Positions 34,294 through 46,069 are shown, numbered from the stretch's first letter. The stretch: DNA of 64,000 nucleotides from Lutraria lutraria (GCA_964023205.1 OZ026840.1:31474199-31538198); one strand, 5' to 3'. A program made the numbers and translations. The notes: generated by a model not told the origin, from the letters alone.

Positions 34294-35418
34294 TTTTAAC
34301 AGTCATAGTCATATGAGGCAGACAGTTCACCTAACAATCTTTCCTGGGTAGAACCAGTACTAGAATTCCAATCCCATCCTGCATTTAAAACAACTGCCTA
34401 CTTTCTAAAGAGGTGATGAGACTGGTGCTTAGAGAATGCCATTAACAAACAAACAGTACTTAGACAAAATAGGTCAAACCAGTGGGCACTACCAATCGTC
34501 GCACAAATGTCTAAGTACATTATCAATGCCAAACATTAAGCAAAAAATAACAACACAAAAACAACTTACAGTCAGTGAAAAACAACTTACAGTGACTGAA
34601 TGAAATCTCCAGTAACTGAGAAAAACCTTCCAATGTCAATTTTAACATATATGTGGGGAAGTTGTCAAACTCCTTGCTGAACAATAAGTAGTACTGGTTA
34701 GGATAGAGTCCATGAAAACTGATTAAAAACTTAAGGTACCTGAATGGAACCTTTAAAAGAGTGATGAAAACCTCAATAAAAGTGAGAAAAAAATGTTGGT
34801 GAAAATAAAATTGAAGTGAATGAAAAAGAAATGAAAATAATGGAAAAACACAAAATAAAAGAGAAAAAAACTTTACAGTAGTGAAACCATAAAGTATAAT
34901 AATCTTTCCTGGGAAGAAACCAGCACTAGAATTCCAATCCCATCCTGTATTTAAAATTTCAAAAGAGGTGATGAGACTGGTGCTTAGAGAATGCCATTAA
35001 CAAACAAACAGTACTTAGACAAAATAGGTCAAACCAGTGGGCACTACCAATCGTCGCACAATTGTCTAAGTACATTATCAATGCCAAACATTAAGCAAAA
35101 AATAACAACACAAAAACAACTTACAGTCAGTGAAAAACAAATTTGAAGTGAATGAAAAAGAAATGAAAATAATGGAAAAACTCAAAATAAAAGAGAAAAA
35201 AATTTCAACAGTCAAGAGTGATATGAGGCAGCCAGTTCACCTAACAATCTTTCCTGGGTAGAACCAGTACTAGAATTCAGTGAAAAACAACTTACAGTAA
35301 CTGGCGTCAGTCTCTGTCATAGTGTGAAGTATGGAATACCTTGGCACACTGAGAACACACATACCTTTCTTCGTATTGCGACATTCTGATTTTTTAAGAT
35401 GAGTTAACAATTAACTTT

Positions 35419-36602
35419 AACAATAGGGCCAAGATGGCCCTATATCGCTCACATGATAATCACTGTTCATTCTGACAAAATTTGGTGAAGATCCAATCAA
35501 AACTTGAAATCTACAGAATAGACAAGGTTTTCCTAAGATTTGACCTTGTGACCTAGTTTTTTACCCCATATGACCGATGATCGAATTTGTCTTACATATA
35601 ATTAAGACAAACATTCTGACAAGATTTGGTGAAGATACAATAAAAATAAGATTTGACCCTAGTTGACCCAAATTTGAACTTGTCCTTAAAAAGTCCTATA
35701 ATCATATAAATTTATCGGTCGTGAAAGTTTCTGTTTGTTCTATAACAGAGGGATTCAGTGTGTTTTCTTCCCGTGCATACTTGATAGCAAGAAAAAATGT
35801 TTCCAAAACCATTATCGTATTTTTTCAATATCATTGAAAAAAATACTATTTATAGAACAGCTGTGTTTTCCCGCAGTCATATTATGCACATGACATGAAG
35901 TAACGTCACGCGCTCTATACAAAAATGTATACTTCAAGTTTACAAAAGTAAAATTCATAGCGAAATGAGTGTTTTTAGAAGAAAAAGGGCTTGTTTCGTC
36001 CGTAAAACTATCTTGGGATAATATCAGCAATTGCTTGTTTTTTTTGCAAATATTTTTATAGCAAAAAGCTAATGGGACTTTAAGACAGAAAATCTGACAA
36101 GGTTTGACCAAGATCCAATTAAAACCATGATATTTAGAGCTTTTACAAGATTTTTACCTAAGATTTGACCTTGTGACCCAGTTTTTGACCCCAGCTGACC
36201 CTTGTTCAACCTTGACCCACATATTATTGAGGCAAACATTCTGACAAGGTTTGGTGTAGATCCGATCAAAACTGTGACATCTACAGTGTTAACAAAGTTT
36301 TCCTAAGATTTGACATGGTGACCTAGTTATTGACCCTAGATGACCCATATTTGTACTTGACCGTTATATTATTAAACAAACGATTTGATAAAGATCCAAT
36401 CATAACTGTGAAATCTACAGTCTTAACATGATTTTTCATAAGATTTGGCCTAGCGACCTAGCTTTTGACCCAAGATGACCCATGTTCGATCTTGTCCAAG
36501 ATATTATAAAGAAAAACATTCTGACAAGGTGTCATGATCATTCAATTAAAACAGTGACTTCTAGAGTATTCACAAGGTTTTCCAGCAATTTGCCCGAGTG
36601 AT
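35419..36602 (-). mobile_element. Helentron-like element, GGGCC-hairpin family, copy 3 (interrupted, truncated)
   Basis: Head AACAATAGGGCCAAGATGGCC then ATATCGCTCACATGA. Monomers are partly deleted near the head (CACTGTTCATTCTGACAAAA joins two units). It carries a TIR element at 35690-36079. The tail with ACGACGC and GTGAGC is missing; the copy stops at about 36602. Confidence 0.75.
35690..36079. mobile_element. ~390-bp TIR element flanked by TTAA
   Basis: The left junction is TTAA then AAAGTCCTATAAT; the right end is AATGGGACT then TTAA. AAAGTCCTAT and ATGGGACTTT are inverse with one mismatch. The sister copies show the site near CTTAATATCATTAAGACAAAC, but some bases of it are missing here, so the duplication is not proven. 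TTAA would point to a piggyBac- or Kolobok-type MITE. Confidence 0.6.
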
Positions 36603-37894
36603 TTGAAGTTAAAAAATGCCCAGTGCGCTATAAGTGGTATGGCTTCCAGAGACTAATAGATAACAATTAAACAAATTTTGAAACTGCATGCAGCATTGGG
36701 AAATAACAATATAGTGATTACGTTCATCTTATCACTTGTAATGGTGCACCAGGAACTTATTGAATATAGGGGGTTAAATGAGTTATAAAGAGTTAAATGC
36801 ACGATACAAATAGCATTTTCATAAGTGTACAACAGGCAACATGTATAACATAGTGGCTCTCATACCCATATTATTTCTATAATTATCATTGATTGAATAA
36901 TTAATTAGGGAGACATAAATTTGTATACCAGTCTGTATTTTTGATAATGACAAGAGTACATTTAACATGTATGTATTGGCAGTAGAACAAGTCTCTGTAA
37001 ACAACTTAAGTCAGCATACCACAGATGTCTTCAATATACTAATTCCTATTTTGGGATGTTTACATTATACTGTAACTTTGTTAAAAGTTTATAATAATTA
37101 TTGTAAATTGATCAACGAAAAATGATAAATTTTTGCTACTTTTGGAAGTCTAATAAAACATGACATTCCAAATTAGTATTGCATCAGATAATTAACCTAT
37201 AATTTCATTGCTCAAAAGACTTGTGGTTCCGAAAACTTCATTGGATAATGATGATAACGCCCACTGCTGTCAATAACATTTTTAGATACCATATAAAACT
37301 AATTGTCTTGTGTGTGAGAGAGAGAGAAAATAAGAACATTTGAATTTGATTAAAATTAACTATACGATCATGAATTATTTTTCTTTATGTCACCAAGCGC
37401 TATGTGACACATGTTGCTTGGCATTGTAGCCAAATCTAGAGCTTTAAACTGTAGCCTGAAATTTTGTCTTCAATGATGCATAGATAATGCAAGGAAAATA
37501 AGATGGCTTGGCACTGTAGTCTGCTCACATACAAACCAATTCCAAGGTTTCATAGGGTGCTAGAAAAATGGCTTAGCTACTGATGGAGATCCTATAGCTT
37601 GTGGAAAGCTTATATTTTCACTCTTAGACTTGAGTATGTTTCATAAAATTTGGTGAAGAAATAAAATACAGTTATTTTCGTTTTCTAAGCGGAGCAAATG
37701 TATAAAATTTCATCTTGGATTTGATGCATTTAGTGACGTCAGAATCACGTGGTATTGCTACACTGTAATCAGTTTCTTTAACCAGATTCTGGCAAACGGA
37801 GATAACATTCCAAAGATGATTTTAAGGATTGAGACAAGAAAAAAAAATGCTACATGACAATATGTAGTCAGGTATGATAATCTCTGAAGGTCGG
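36603..37894. other. Non-coding stretch
   Basis: No gene. A short GA run lies near 37314-37327. Nothing else recognised. Confidence 0.35.
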
Positions 37895-38365
37895 TCAGTA
37901 TAATCCCCCCCCCCCCACCCGGAAGTGGGTGAGGTTTTGTCGGAATTTACACCCTGAAAAGGAATAGGGAAGTTTTAGTGCTCACACTACCCCCATAAGT
38001 GAGTGGGGATGGGAGAGTGTTCACCCCCTCACGGAAATGTGTGGGAAGGGGTCAGCGTTCATACCCTCAGAAACTGGTGAGGTTGGGTTTGTTTACACAC
38101 ACCCGGAAGTAGGTGAGGTTTGTACATTGTTCACACCTCTGAAAGTGGGTGGGGATTGGCGATTGTGTACACCCCTGGAAGTGAGTGGGGAGGGGTCAGC
38201 ATTTTTACCGTCAGACGTTGGTGAAGTTGGGTTTGTATTCACAGCCCAGAAAGTGGGTGAGGTTAGTTCATAGTTCAACCTCAGGAAGTAGGTAAAGTTA
38301 GGTCATGGGTTATACCTCTGGAAATGGGTGAGGAAAGATCAGTATTCATCCAAGCCTGAAAGGGT
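37895..38365. repeat. G-rich minisatellite, ~40-50-bp unit
   Basis: About ten imperfect units with GGAAGTGGGTGAGGTT followed by a GTNTTCACACCC-like block. It starts with a run of nine or more C near 37907. The top strand is strongly G-rich. Frames on both strands here are artefacts of the repeat. Confidence 0.8.
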
Positions 38366-38502
38366 TGGAACACTGAGTCAAATACAAGACATAGGAAACA
38401 ATGCATTTACTGAAACAACAAGGGTTTCAGATAATAGAAATATTACTTATACCGTCAGGTAAGGTAACAATAATGACAAGTAGCATGAACTCAGTTTGAA
38501 AA

Positions 38503-38678
38503 TACAGTACAATCTCTCCAGAGCAGCCTTCTCTTGAGCAACAAACTCTCTTCAACAACAGCATGATTTTTCCTACTGCATGATTTAAGTACTAATTTAA
38601 TCTCTCTAGACCAACAACCTCTCAACAACAAAATTTTGATGCACCCAAAGGGTGTTGCTTTGGAGAGGTTGCACTGTA
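38503..38678. mobile_element. MITE, TIR CAGTRCAACCTC, copy 3
   Basis: Ends TACAGTACAATCTCTCCAGA and GGAGAGGTTGCACTGTA. About 80% similar by eye to 16800-16978 throughout (CTTGAGCAACA, CCTACTGCATGATTTAA, AAAGGGTGTTGCTTTGG). Confidence 0.85.
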
Positions 38679-39035
38679 TATGAATTTTATGAAAAAACAA
38701 AATGTCAATATGACCGCTACTGGTAATTGGATTCCATGAAAAGTCAACCAAAGAGCAGATTATTTTAAGTAAATGTTCAGATTGCGATGACTGGTTAATT
38801 TCAGAAAAAGTTTTTAATCAATTAAACAATGTTTGGGGTCCGCACAGTGTAGATAGATTTGCCAGACATTATAACGCTAAATGTATAAAATTTAATTGTA
38901 GATGGAGGGTTGAAGGGACAGAAGCTATCAATTGTTTTGATCAGAATTGGTGTGGTGGGTGTAACTGGTTGGTTACATCGCCAAAACTTGCAGCAAAATG
39001 TATTGCTAAAATGATACATGATAAAAGTCAAGGTA
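38679..39035. other. Non-coding gap, nothing recognised
   Basis: No frame with family resemblance and no repeat boundary seen between the two MITEs. Confidence 0.3.
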
Positions 39036-39212
39036 CAGTCAAACCTGTGTTAGCAGCCACCTCAGAATAAAGGCCACCCAGTGAATAAAGGCTATTATTT
39101 TTAAAAATGTCATTGACTAACTAGAACAAAATTGCCTTGTAATAAAGATCACCTGTCAATAAAGACCACATTATGTCTTTTCCTAGGTGGCCTTTGTTCA
39201 CAGGTTTGACTG
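39036..39212. mobile_element. 177-bp MITE, TIR CAGTCAAACCTGTG
   Basis: Left CAGTCAAACCTGTGTTAGC and AGCCACCT, right AGGTGGCC and TTTGTTCACAGGTTTGACTG: inverse over about 27 bases with few mismatches. Preceded by TA, followed by CA, so a TA target duplication may have mutated. Internal AATAAAGGCCACC and AATAAAGACCACA are near-repeats of the TIR. The right end is the sequence that appears amplified at 17756-19360. Confidence 0.85.
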
Positions 39213-39423
39213 CACACTGATTATACTACAATGGACTTAAACTTCATATTGGCCAAAGTCAGTGAAAGATGATGGCATGTACATTCAAATACTTTATAAG
39301 TGATTATAGATTATTACCTATATCACAGGTGGCAATAATGGCATCTTTGGTGAATAACCATTCACTTTCAAACGTTATAGCCATTAAATATGACACACAA
39401 TGCTAATAATAGTCTTAAAACAA

Positions 39424-39830
39424 AACAAGAGTGCCAAAATGTCACAAAATACACCTGTCAAAAGGTTTGGGATACTATGAGTGGCAAATTACATAATTTT
39501 TTTAAAGATAAGCAACATTTGTCAAAAATGGCGATAATTGATGAACATAATCACCAAGTTTGTTCAAGATCATTAGTTAATGGGTCGTCTTTTAGTGAGT
39601 TTTCAAAGTATCAAGGGACATACTTTTTAACTTAAAAGGGCCTGGGCCATTAGGTTAGTTATCAAACTTGACTGAGATCTCATGTCCATGAGTTCCACTA
39701 AGTTTAGTGAAGATCGTTGATAAGTGGTCGACTGGGTGTACTGGTTGACTGGGTGTACAGCACATTCTAGGCAATTTTCAATGTATCAAGAAGCATAAGA
39801 GCCTGGGGTATCTCTTTGAAATACATATCT
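39424..39830 (-). mobile_element. Helentron-like element, GTGCC/GTCAC-hairpin family (partial)
   Basis: Head AACAAGAGTGCCAAAATGTC then ACAAAATACACCTG; the stem is one mismatch short of perfect. The body has AAGTTTGTTCAAGATCATTA and later CTAAGTTTAGTGAAGATCGT. The far end is not identified. Confidence 0.5.
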
Positions 39831-40618
39831 ATGATTTTGTGATCATATGCTGTTTTTCCAATTTAACGACTTTAGTAATTTGAAATGAAAGGAAATAACA
39901 GTCAATGAAGATCATGTAGAGATTTGTGTTAGTCAAAGTAAAACTGATGTTTACAGACAAGGAAAATATACTTATAGTGCAGGCAAAAGACTCTTACATT
40001 GAAGACTGCTTGGAGGAGAAATAGTTTAACTCAAAACTGATAGTGCTAAAATATTCATTAATGAATTCATAATTACATACAATGAGAAGGACAAAAACGG
40101 CTGTTGTAAGGAGGCGACTGTTGTTGAGAGTGAAAATAGAGGAAAACTTCAATCTGAGCTGCTAGAATACTGGTTGTAACAGGGAGGTGGCTGTAGTTCG
40201 GAGGTGACCATTCATGGAGGTTACACTGTATATATCCAGTCAGTGAGATTCCATACTGAGACCACCAGAAGGAAAAAGGCCATACACAGTTGTACCATTA
40301 AAGCATTTTGACTTTGTGGATATCAAACCCTTGACTTAGGTAATGATGCCAAAACATTCTTTGGACCCAAAGAAGTAAACCATTTGGTGGACACAAGTTT
40401 AATGGTGACAGTACTGAAATACAGATCCACAAAATATCTTCTTCAAGTATGAGTTTGATGAAAACAATTTTCATTATGTAAAAAGTAGGCATGTAAAGAA
40501 AGGAACCTAATAATCATGTGCTTAGCTAACAATATCTCCAATGAAAAAAATAATAGGACACGCTTTCCTTATGTGAAGATGGTACATATTGTTTTATACA
40601 GATATCATAATTAAACAA
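39831..40618. other. Non-coding; half MITE at 40100-40231
   Basis: GGAGGTGACCATTCATGGAG then GTTACACTGTATA looks like one end of another TACAGT-type MITE, with internal GGAGGTGGCTGTAGTT repeats. The opposite end is not found. Otherwise nothing. Confidence 0.4.
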
Positions 40619-40771
40619 ATCATGACATTGTAACTAATAGAAATAACTGCTGGGATGAGAATAAGGTTTTCTGAAAATACCCTAAGAGAATAAAGCTGAG
40701 AAAAATAAAGTTTTTTTAAGTTATTCGATATATCTTAAGTTTTAATAAGGTTACTAAAACGCTCACTTAAT

Positions 40772-40989
40772 GAGGTGTTTGGAAAACACCAATGCCCATT
40801 AAAGGGCAAATGGATAGTTGACCTTTGACCTATTGATAGACCTTATCAACAGGGGGTCATCTATCTATATTTGACCAACCTTCAAACCAAGTGAAGACCT
40901 ATGAGGCCAAAACAGTCGAATTGGCCAGACAAGGTTTGATTACCAACGAGCAAAAAAGACGGACATGAGCAAACCAGCAATATAGAACT
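40772..40989 (-). mobile_element. Small hairpin element, ATGCCCC family, copy 1 (end-truncated)
   Basis: Starts GAGGTGTTTGGAAAACACC then AATGCCCATTAAAGGGCAAA. Lacks the GGGGGCATAACTAGAAC end; joins TAGAACTTT directly after AGCAATA, a ~35-bp loss. Confidence 0.75.
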
Positions 40990-41214
40990 TTAAAAAAGCA
41001 TCCTACAATAACAAAAATATATCAAAAATATAAATACAAATCATGTCAATTCAAGACATTTTACCTAATAGAAATAACTGCTTGGATAAGAATAAGGTTT
41101 TGTAAAAATACTCATAGTGAATAAAGCTCAGAAAAATCAACTACCTAAGTTGTTTTTTTTAAGTTATTTTATGTATCTTAAGTTAAAATAAGGGTACTTA
41201 AACGCTCACTTATT

Positions 41215-41463
41215 GAGGTGTTTGTGAAACACCAATGCCCCCTAAAGGGCAAATGAATAGTTGACCTTTGACCTATTGATAGACCTTATCAACAGGAGTC
41301 ATCTATCTGTATGTGACCAACCTTCAAACCAAGTAAAGACCTAAGAGGCCAACACAGTCGAATTGGCCGGACAAGGTTTGATTACCAACGAGCAAAAAAG
41401 ATGGACATGAGCAAACCAGCAGTATATACCCACATTTCTTTGAAATGGGGGCATAACTAGAAC
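41215..41463 (-). mobile_element. Small hairpin element, ATGCCCC family, copy 2
   Basis: GGTGTTTGTGAAACACC hairpin, then AATGCCCCCTAAAGGGCA (a second stem), body GTTGACCTTTGACCTATTGA, CAACCTTCAAACCAAG, and end GAAATGGGGGCATAACTAGA. ATGCCCCC and GGGGGCAT are inverse partners. Confidence 0.8.
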
Positions 41464-41744
41464 TTTAAAAAAGAACCCTACAATAACAAAAATATGACAA
41501 AAATATAAATACAATTCATGTGAATTGAAGACATTTTACCTAATAGAAATAACTACTTGCATAAGAAGAAAGTTTTGTAGAAATATTTAGGCAGTTGATT
41601 TTTCCTTAGCATTCTCAAATCTACAAATTAAGTTAAAATAGGGGTACTAAAATGCTATCTTAATGAGGTGTTTGTAATTAAGAAACAAAAATTTAGAAAA
41701 ATCCAACTTCACCTCCTAAAAATGAACCAATAAATGGAACAAAT

Positions 41745-42500
41745 TTTATTCAAGAGGTATAATTTGTGTCATCTGCAAATAGATGGACATTTGCCCTGAT
41801 GTCAGAAACAATGTCATGGATAAATATCAAGGAAATGAGAGGGCCCAAAATTGACTCCTGTGGAGTCCCAACTTTAATATCATTCCATTTTGATTGAGCA
41901 TGAGGCAGAATAACAGTTAGCTGTCTGACACTTAGATAAGATGAGAACCAATCAAAAAGACTGCCAAAAATTCCAAAATGTTTGAATCTGAAGAGGAAAG
42001 CATGACATGAGACACAGTCAAAAGTCTTCCTTATGTCGCAGAATACAGCTCTGGAATCGACAGCCTCAGTGAAGAAGTTGTATGGATAACAAGTTGGTTA
42101 ACTGTTGAGTCACCAGGTACAAAGCCTGATTTAAAGCAGAGTGAGAAGATCATTGTCGCTATAGTGTTTAAGTATGCCTGTGGACTACCCTTTAAAGGAC
42201 TTTCCCTACGGTACAGAGTAGTAGAGATATAGGTTGACAATTGCCAAGATGAGAATGGCGTCCAGGAGTGACAAAAGCGTTTCATCTTCATGATTTCATC
42301 TTCCACAGGGTTATCACCACCTTGCAGTGACGCAAGGATGAACTCGATTTGGAGAAGATGAAAGATTTGAGACAAGTTCACCATGATTTCCATGACAATG
42401 GAGAGCAAAGGAGTTTTTGTGCTAACATATTATTGTGATTTAGTTTGGCCTTTCTTATTTCATCAACAGTTTGGTATCGAAGGCGTAAAAATTAGTTAAG
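41745..42500 (-). pseudogene. LINE reverse transcriptase fragment
   Basis: The minus strand reads in shifting frames: KLNHNNMLAQKLLCSP (about 42440), LGNCQPISLL then CTVGKVL (about 42225), QALYLVTQQLTN / KSGFVPGDSTVNQLV (about 42110), AVFCDIRKTFDCV (about 42010), WFSSYLSVRQ, VGTPQESILGPL (about 41860), and ends LFADDT (about 41755). This is a jockey/CR1-type RT from the NYRPISLL motif to the FADD catalytic motif, with several frameshifts and stops. It interrupts the local tandem unit, and its first bases are present also at 45199-45222, so the fragment was there before the segment was copied. Confidence 0.85.
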
Positions 42501-42618
42501 CAGTCAATCTTTCCTTAGATTCATTTTGCTATAAACTTAAGAAAAATGAACTACCTAAGTTTTTTAAGTTATTTGATATATCTTAGATAAAATAATGGTG
42601 CTAAAACGCTCACATAAT

Positions 42619-42866
42619 GAGGTGTTTATGAAACACCAATGCCCTTAAAGGGCAAATGGATAGTTGACCTTTGACCTATTGATAGACCTTATCAACAGGG
42701 GGTCATCTATCTATATTTGACCAACCTTCAAACCAAGTGAAGACCTACGAGGCCAAAACAGTCAAATTGGCCAGACAAGGTTTGATTACCAATGAGCAAA
42801 AAAGACGGACATGAGCAAACCAGCAATATATACCCACATTTCTTTGAAGTGTGGGCATAACTAGAA
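42619..42866 (-). mobile_element. Small hairpin element, ATGCCCC family, copy 3
   Basis: Same plan as copy 2 with GGTGTTTATGAAACACC hairpin. The C-run is reduced to AATGCCCTTAAAGGGCA and the far end is GTGTGGGCATAACTAGAAC. Confidence 0.75.
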
Positions 42867-43063
42867 CTTTAAAAAAGCACCCTACAATAACAAAAATATG
42901 ACAAAAATATAAATACAAATCATATCAATTCAAGACATTTTACCTAATAGAAATAACTGCTTGGATAAGAATGAGGTTTTGTAAAAATACTCAGTGAATA
43001 AAGCTCAGAAAAATCAACTACCTAAGTTTTTTTTAAAGTTATTTTATGTATCTTAAGTTAAAA

Positions 43064-44635
43064 CTAGAACTATCACTTAAGGTGATGAATACCCCCAGCT
43101 GAGGCCTTGACACAGTTATTGTTACATTTTACAGAGGGAAATATAATGCATTTTCATTTTTTTAATACCTGCAAATTGTTGCTTAGATATATCCTGACCA
43201 GTTTCTAAATATACATTATATAAAAAAAAGGGCCATAACTCATTAAAATTTACTTGGACAAAACCTATTGTGGACATGCACAACTTGGCAAACTACTTAT
43301 CACTTCTAAGAAGTTTCACTGAATTCCTGCATGTAGTTGCTGAGAAATGGTACGGACAAAATTTACCTAATGGTATAAAACAAAGGGCCATAACTCAGTG
43401 AAAATTAATCCAAACAAAACCTGGTTATTGCATGCACAACTTGGCTTACTTTTTATAACTTCTGTGAAGTTTCATTGAATTCCTATGAGTAGTTACTGAG
43501 ATATTGTATAATCATACACTGTATAAAAAAAAACAAAGGGCCATAACTCAGTGAACATTTTAACCAACCAAGACAAGCTTAATGCATGCACAACTAGGCT
43601 CACTACTCATCACCTCTGAGAAGTTTTATTGAATTCCTGACAGTAGTCAATGAGAAATAGTCAGGACAAAATTTGCCTATTGTATATACTGTAGAAAAAA
43701 AACTAAGGGCTATAACTCAGTGAAAATCAATCCAAATGAAAAATGATTTAAGCATGCACAACTAGGCTAACTACTTATTACTTCTGTGAAGTTTCGTTGA
43801 AATCCTGTGAGTAGTTGCTGAGAAATTGTCCGGACAAAATTTGCCTATTGTATATACTGTATAAAAACAACAAAGGGCTATAACTCAGTGAAAATTAATC
43901 CGAACAAATAATGCTTTAAGCATGCACAACTAGGCTTACTACTGATCACTTCTGTGAAGTTTCATTGAGATCCTGTGAGTAGTTGCTGAGAAATTGTCCG
44001 GACAAAATTTGCCTATTGTATATACTGTATAAAACAACAAAGGGCTATAACTCAGTGATAATTAATCCGAACGAAAATTGCTTTAAGCATGCACAACTAG
44101 GCTTACTACTGATCACTTCTGTGAAGTTTCATTGAGATCCTGTGAGTAGTTGCTGAGAAATTGTCCGGACAAAATTTGCCTATTGTATATACTGTATAAA
44201 ACAACAAAGGGCTATAACTCAGTGATAATTAATCCGAACGAAAATTGCTTTAAGCATGCACAACTAGGCTTACTACTGATCACTTCTGTGAAGTTTCATT
44301 GAGATCCTGTGAGTAATTGCTGAGAAATTGTCCGGACAACATTTGCCTATTGTATATACTGAATAAAAACAACAAAGGGGCATAACTCAGTGAAAATTAA
44401 TCCGAACGAAAAATGCTTTAAGCTAGCACAACTAGGCTTACTACTGATCACTTCTGTGAAGTTTGATTGAAATCCTGTAAGTAGTTGCTGAGAAATTCTC
44501 CGGACAAATTGTGTCTACAGACGCACGGACCGACCGACCGACCGACCGACCGACCGACCGACCGGCCGACCGACCGACCGACCGTCAAGCGTGAATCCAA
44601 TATAGCCCCCATATATTTCATATCTGGGGGTATAA
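43064..44635 (-). mobile_element. 1.57-kb Helentron-like element, ATACCCCC family
   Basis: Plus-strand head CTAGAACT, hairpin ATCAC-TTAAG-GTGAT, then GAATACCCCCAG; tail CTGGGGGTATAA. On the minus strand this reads TATACCCCCAG ... CTGGGGGTATTC, hairpin, AGTTCTAG, the Helitron2/Helentron layout with a CTAG 3' end. The core is about seven tandem ~180-bp units (ACAAAGGGCTATAACTCAG, GCATGCACAACTAGGCTTAC, AGTTTCATTGAGATCCTGTG, TTGTCCGGACAAAATTTGCC), then a (GACC)n run. The empty site GTTAAAATAAGGGTAC occurs at 41180-41200. No target duplication beyond a possible single T, as expected for Helitron-type insertion between T and T. Confidence 0.85.
44521..44584. repeat. (GACC)n microsatellite
   Basis: ACCGACCGACCGACC run of about 14 tetramers with one CGGCC variant, near the end of the 43064 element. 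Frames crossing it are artefacts. Confidence 0.95.
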
Positions 44636-44661
44636 TAAGGGTACTTAAACGCTCACTTATT

Positions 44662-44909
44662 GAGGTGTTTCTGAAACACCAATGCCCCCTAAAGGGCAAA
44701 TGGATAGTTGACCTTTGACCTATTGATAGACTTTATCAACAGGGGTCATCTATCTGTATTTGACCAACCTTCAAACCAAGTAAAGACCTAAGAGGCCAAC
44801 ACAGTCGAATTGGCCGGACAAGGTTTGATTACCAACGAGCAAAAAAGATGGACATGAGCAAACCAGCAATATATACCCACATTTCTTTGAAGTGGGGGCA
44901 TAACTAGAA
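44662..44909 (-). mobile_element. Small hairpin element, ATGCCCC family, copy 4
   Basis: GGTGTTTCTGAAACACC hairpin, AATGCCCCCTAAAGGGCA, and end GAAGTGGGGGCATAACTAGA. Very close to copy 2, consistent with recent segmental copying. Confidence 0.8.
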
Positions 44910-45225
44910 GTTTCAAAAAGAACCCTACAATAACAAAAATATGACAAAAATATAAATACAATTCATGTGAATTGAAGACATTTTACCTAATAGAAATAAC
45001 TACTTGCATAAGAAGAAAGTTTTGTAGAAATATTTAGGCAGTTGATTTTTCCTTAGCATTCTCAAATCTACAAATTAAGTTAAAATAGGGGTACTAAAAT
45101 GCTATCTTAATGAGGTGTTTGTAATTAAGAAACAAAAATTTAGAAAAATCCAACTTCGCCTCCTAAAAATGAACCAATAAATGGAACAAATTTTATTTGG
45201 TATAATTTGTGTCATCTGCAAATTT

Positions 45226-45778
45226 TCTAAGTCGTTTAATAAGCTTTTAAAGGTTGACATTTTCTTTCAGTATATATACCCCTGCAGATTTGCAAAAACA
45301 TTTAAGGAAGATATCAAATGAAAAAAATATGACACTTCTATGTTTGTAAAATGAGCCATTTTTGCCTGTTATGAATTAGCATCTAGTTTTTTCACTTTTT
45401 TAAAATCAATGCAGTTGTTGGAGTTGGAAAGTAAATTATTATAAGACTTCTAATTCATTAAATCATTCCTGTGACGTCATCCTTTTGATCTCACTGTCCA
45501 ATAATTTTACGAATGGATCGCTCTCAATGGACAGCTGTCCGTTATTTTTTGTAATATTGGAGTGTAGTCGACATATTGGACTGCAACTCAAATTTGGACA
45601 CTGACAACAACGCATGCGTAAGATTAATGAAATGCTTTAATGATCTGAAAATAAATATATCTTACGAGTCTTGTCAAGGACTTGTTTATAAGTCCATAGT
45701 CTTTTTTAAGATTTTAATGAAAAAGTAGCAGTGCTGTATCATAGTACTCGTATTTATAAACAGGCTGTACAATTAACA
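45226..45778. other. Non-coding gap
   Basis: No gene or repeat recognised. Confidence 0.3.
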
Positions 45779-45849
45779 GTCTGATTAGCTCAGTTTGCAG
45801 AGCATCTGACTGGCAAGAAGGAGGTCGCAGATTCAAGCCACGCATCGGG
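45779..45849 (+). pseudogene. tRNA-Ala-like sequence, degraded
   Basis: TTAGCTCAGTTTGCAGAGC (D arm), anticodon loop CTGGCAA (anticodon GGC, Ala), then CGCAGATTCAAGCCACG, a T arm with mismatches. The acceptor stem does not pair well. It is 290 bp upstream of a better copy; both are followed by a similar TRCATTA... TCCTATTA stretch, so this may be a SINE or a local tRNA duplicate. Confidence 0.6.
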
Positions 45850-46069
45850 TACATTAATTTCCTCTTACCTTCCTATTACCTGTGGTGTCATGAATGTGAG
45901 ACTAGCCTTTGAATACTTGGAATACTACTACATTTAGGGTGAAGCAAAGATTGGGTTAGTCAACAGAACCTGTGATTGTCGCAATAAATTAATTTGAATA
46001 AAACAGTAGGAGGACTACAGCAGTATTGTACACTGTACATGTATTTAAGAAATGGCTGTAATATTAATA

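Larger units (their letters stand above)
33370..35320. repeat. Nested duplications containing SINE pieces
   Basis: Three block types recur. (1) A-rich AAGTGAATGAAAAAGAAATG at about 33554, 34095, 34815 and 35147. (2) A SINE body piece AGTTCACCTAACAATCTTTC at about 33644, 34325, 35236, plus a shorter one near 34901. (3) A 169-bp block starting GTGATGAGACTGGTGCTTAG at about 34412 and 34970. Units are roughly 560-700 bp apart. Two palindromes (below) lie inside. The apparent frames here are low-complexity. Confidence 0.85.
40620..45225. repeat. Tandem array of ~440-480-bp units, with later insertions
   Basis: The unit contains ACCTAATAGAAATAACTGC, GAATAAAGCTCAGAAAAATC, TATCTTAAGTTAAAATAAGG, GCTCACTTATTGAGG, a small hairpin element, and TAGAACTTTAAAAAAGCACC. 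Units with an element lie at 40772, 41215, 42619 and 44662; a truncated one is at 41530-41745. Distances of 443, 1404 and 2043 bp reduce to about 440-480 after allowing for the RT fragment plus partial unit and the 1.57-kb insertion. 44640-45225 repeats 41190-41780 almost exactly, including the first ~25 bases of the RT fragment. Confidence 0.85.

Noticed and set aside
38037..38278. Repeated GEVGF-type frame and its antisense
   Set aside because: G-rich minisatellite artefact.
44448..44718. Frames with VGRS / PTDR repeats on both strands
   Set aside because: Produced by the (GACC)n microsatellite.
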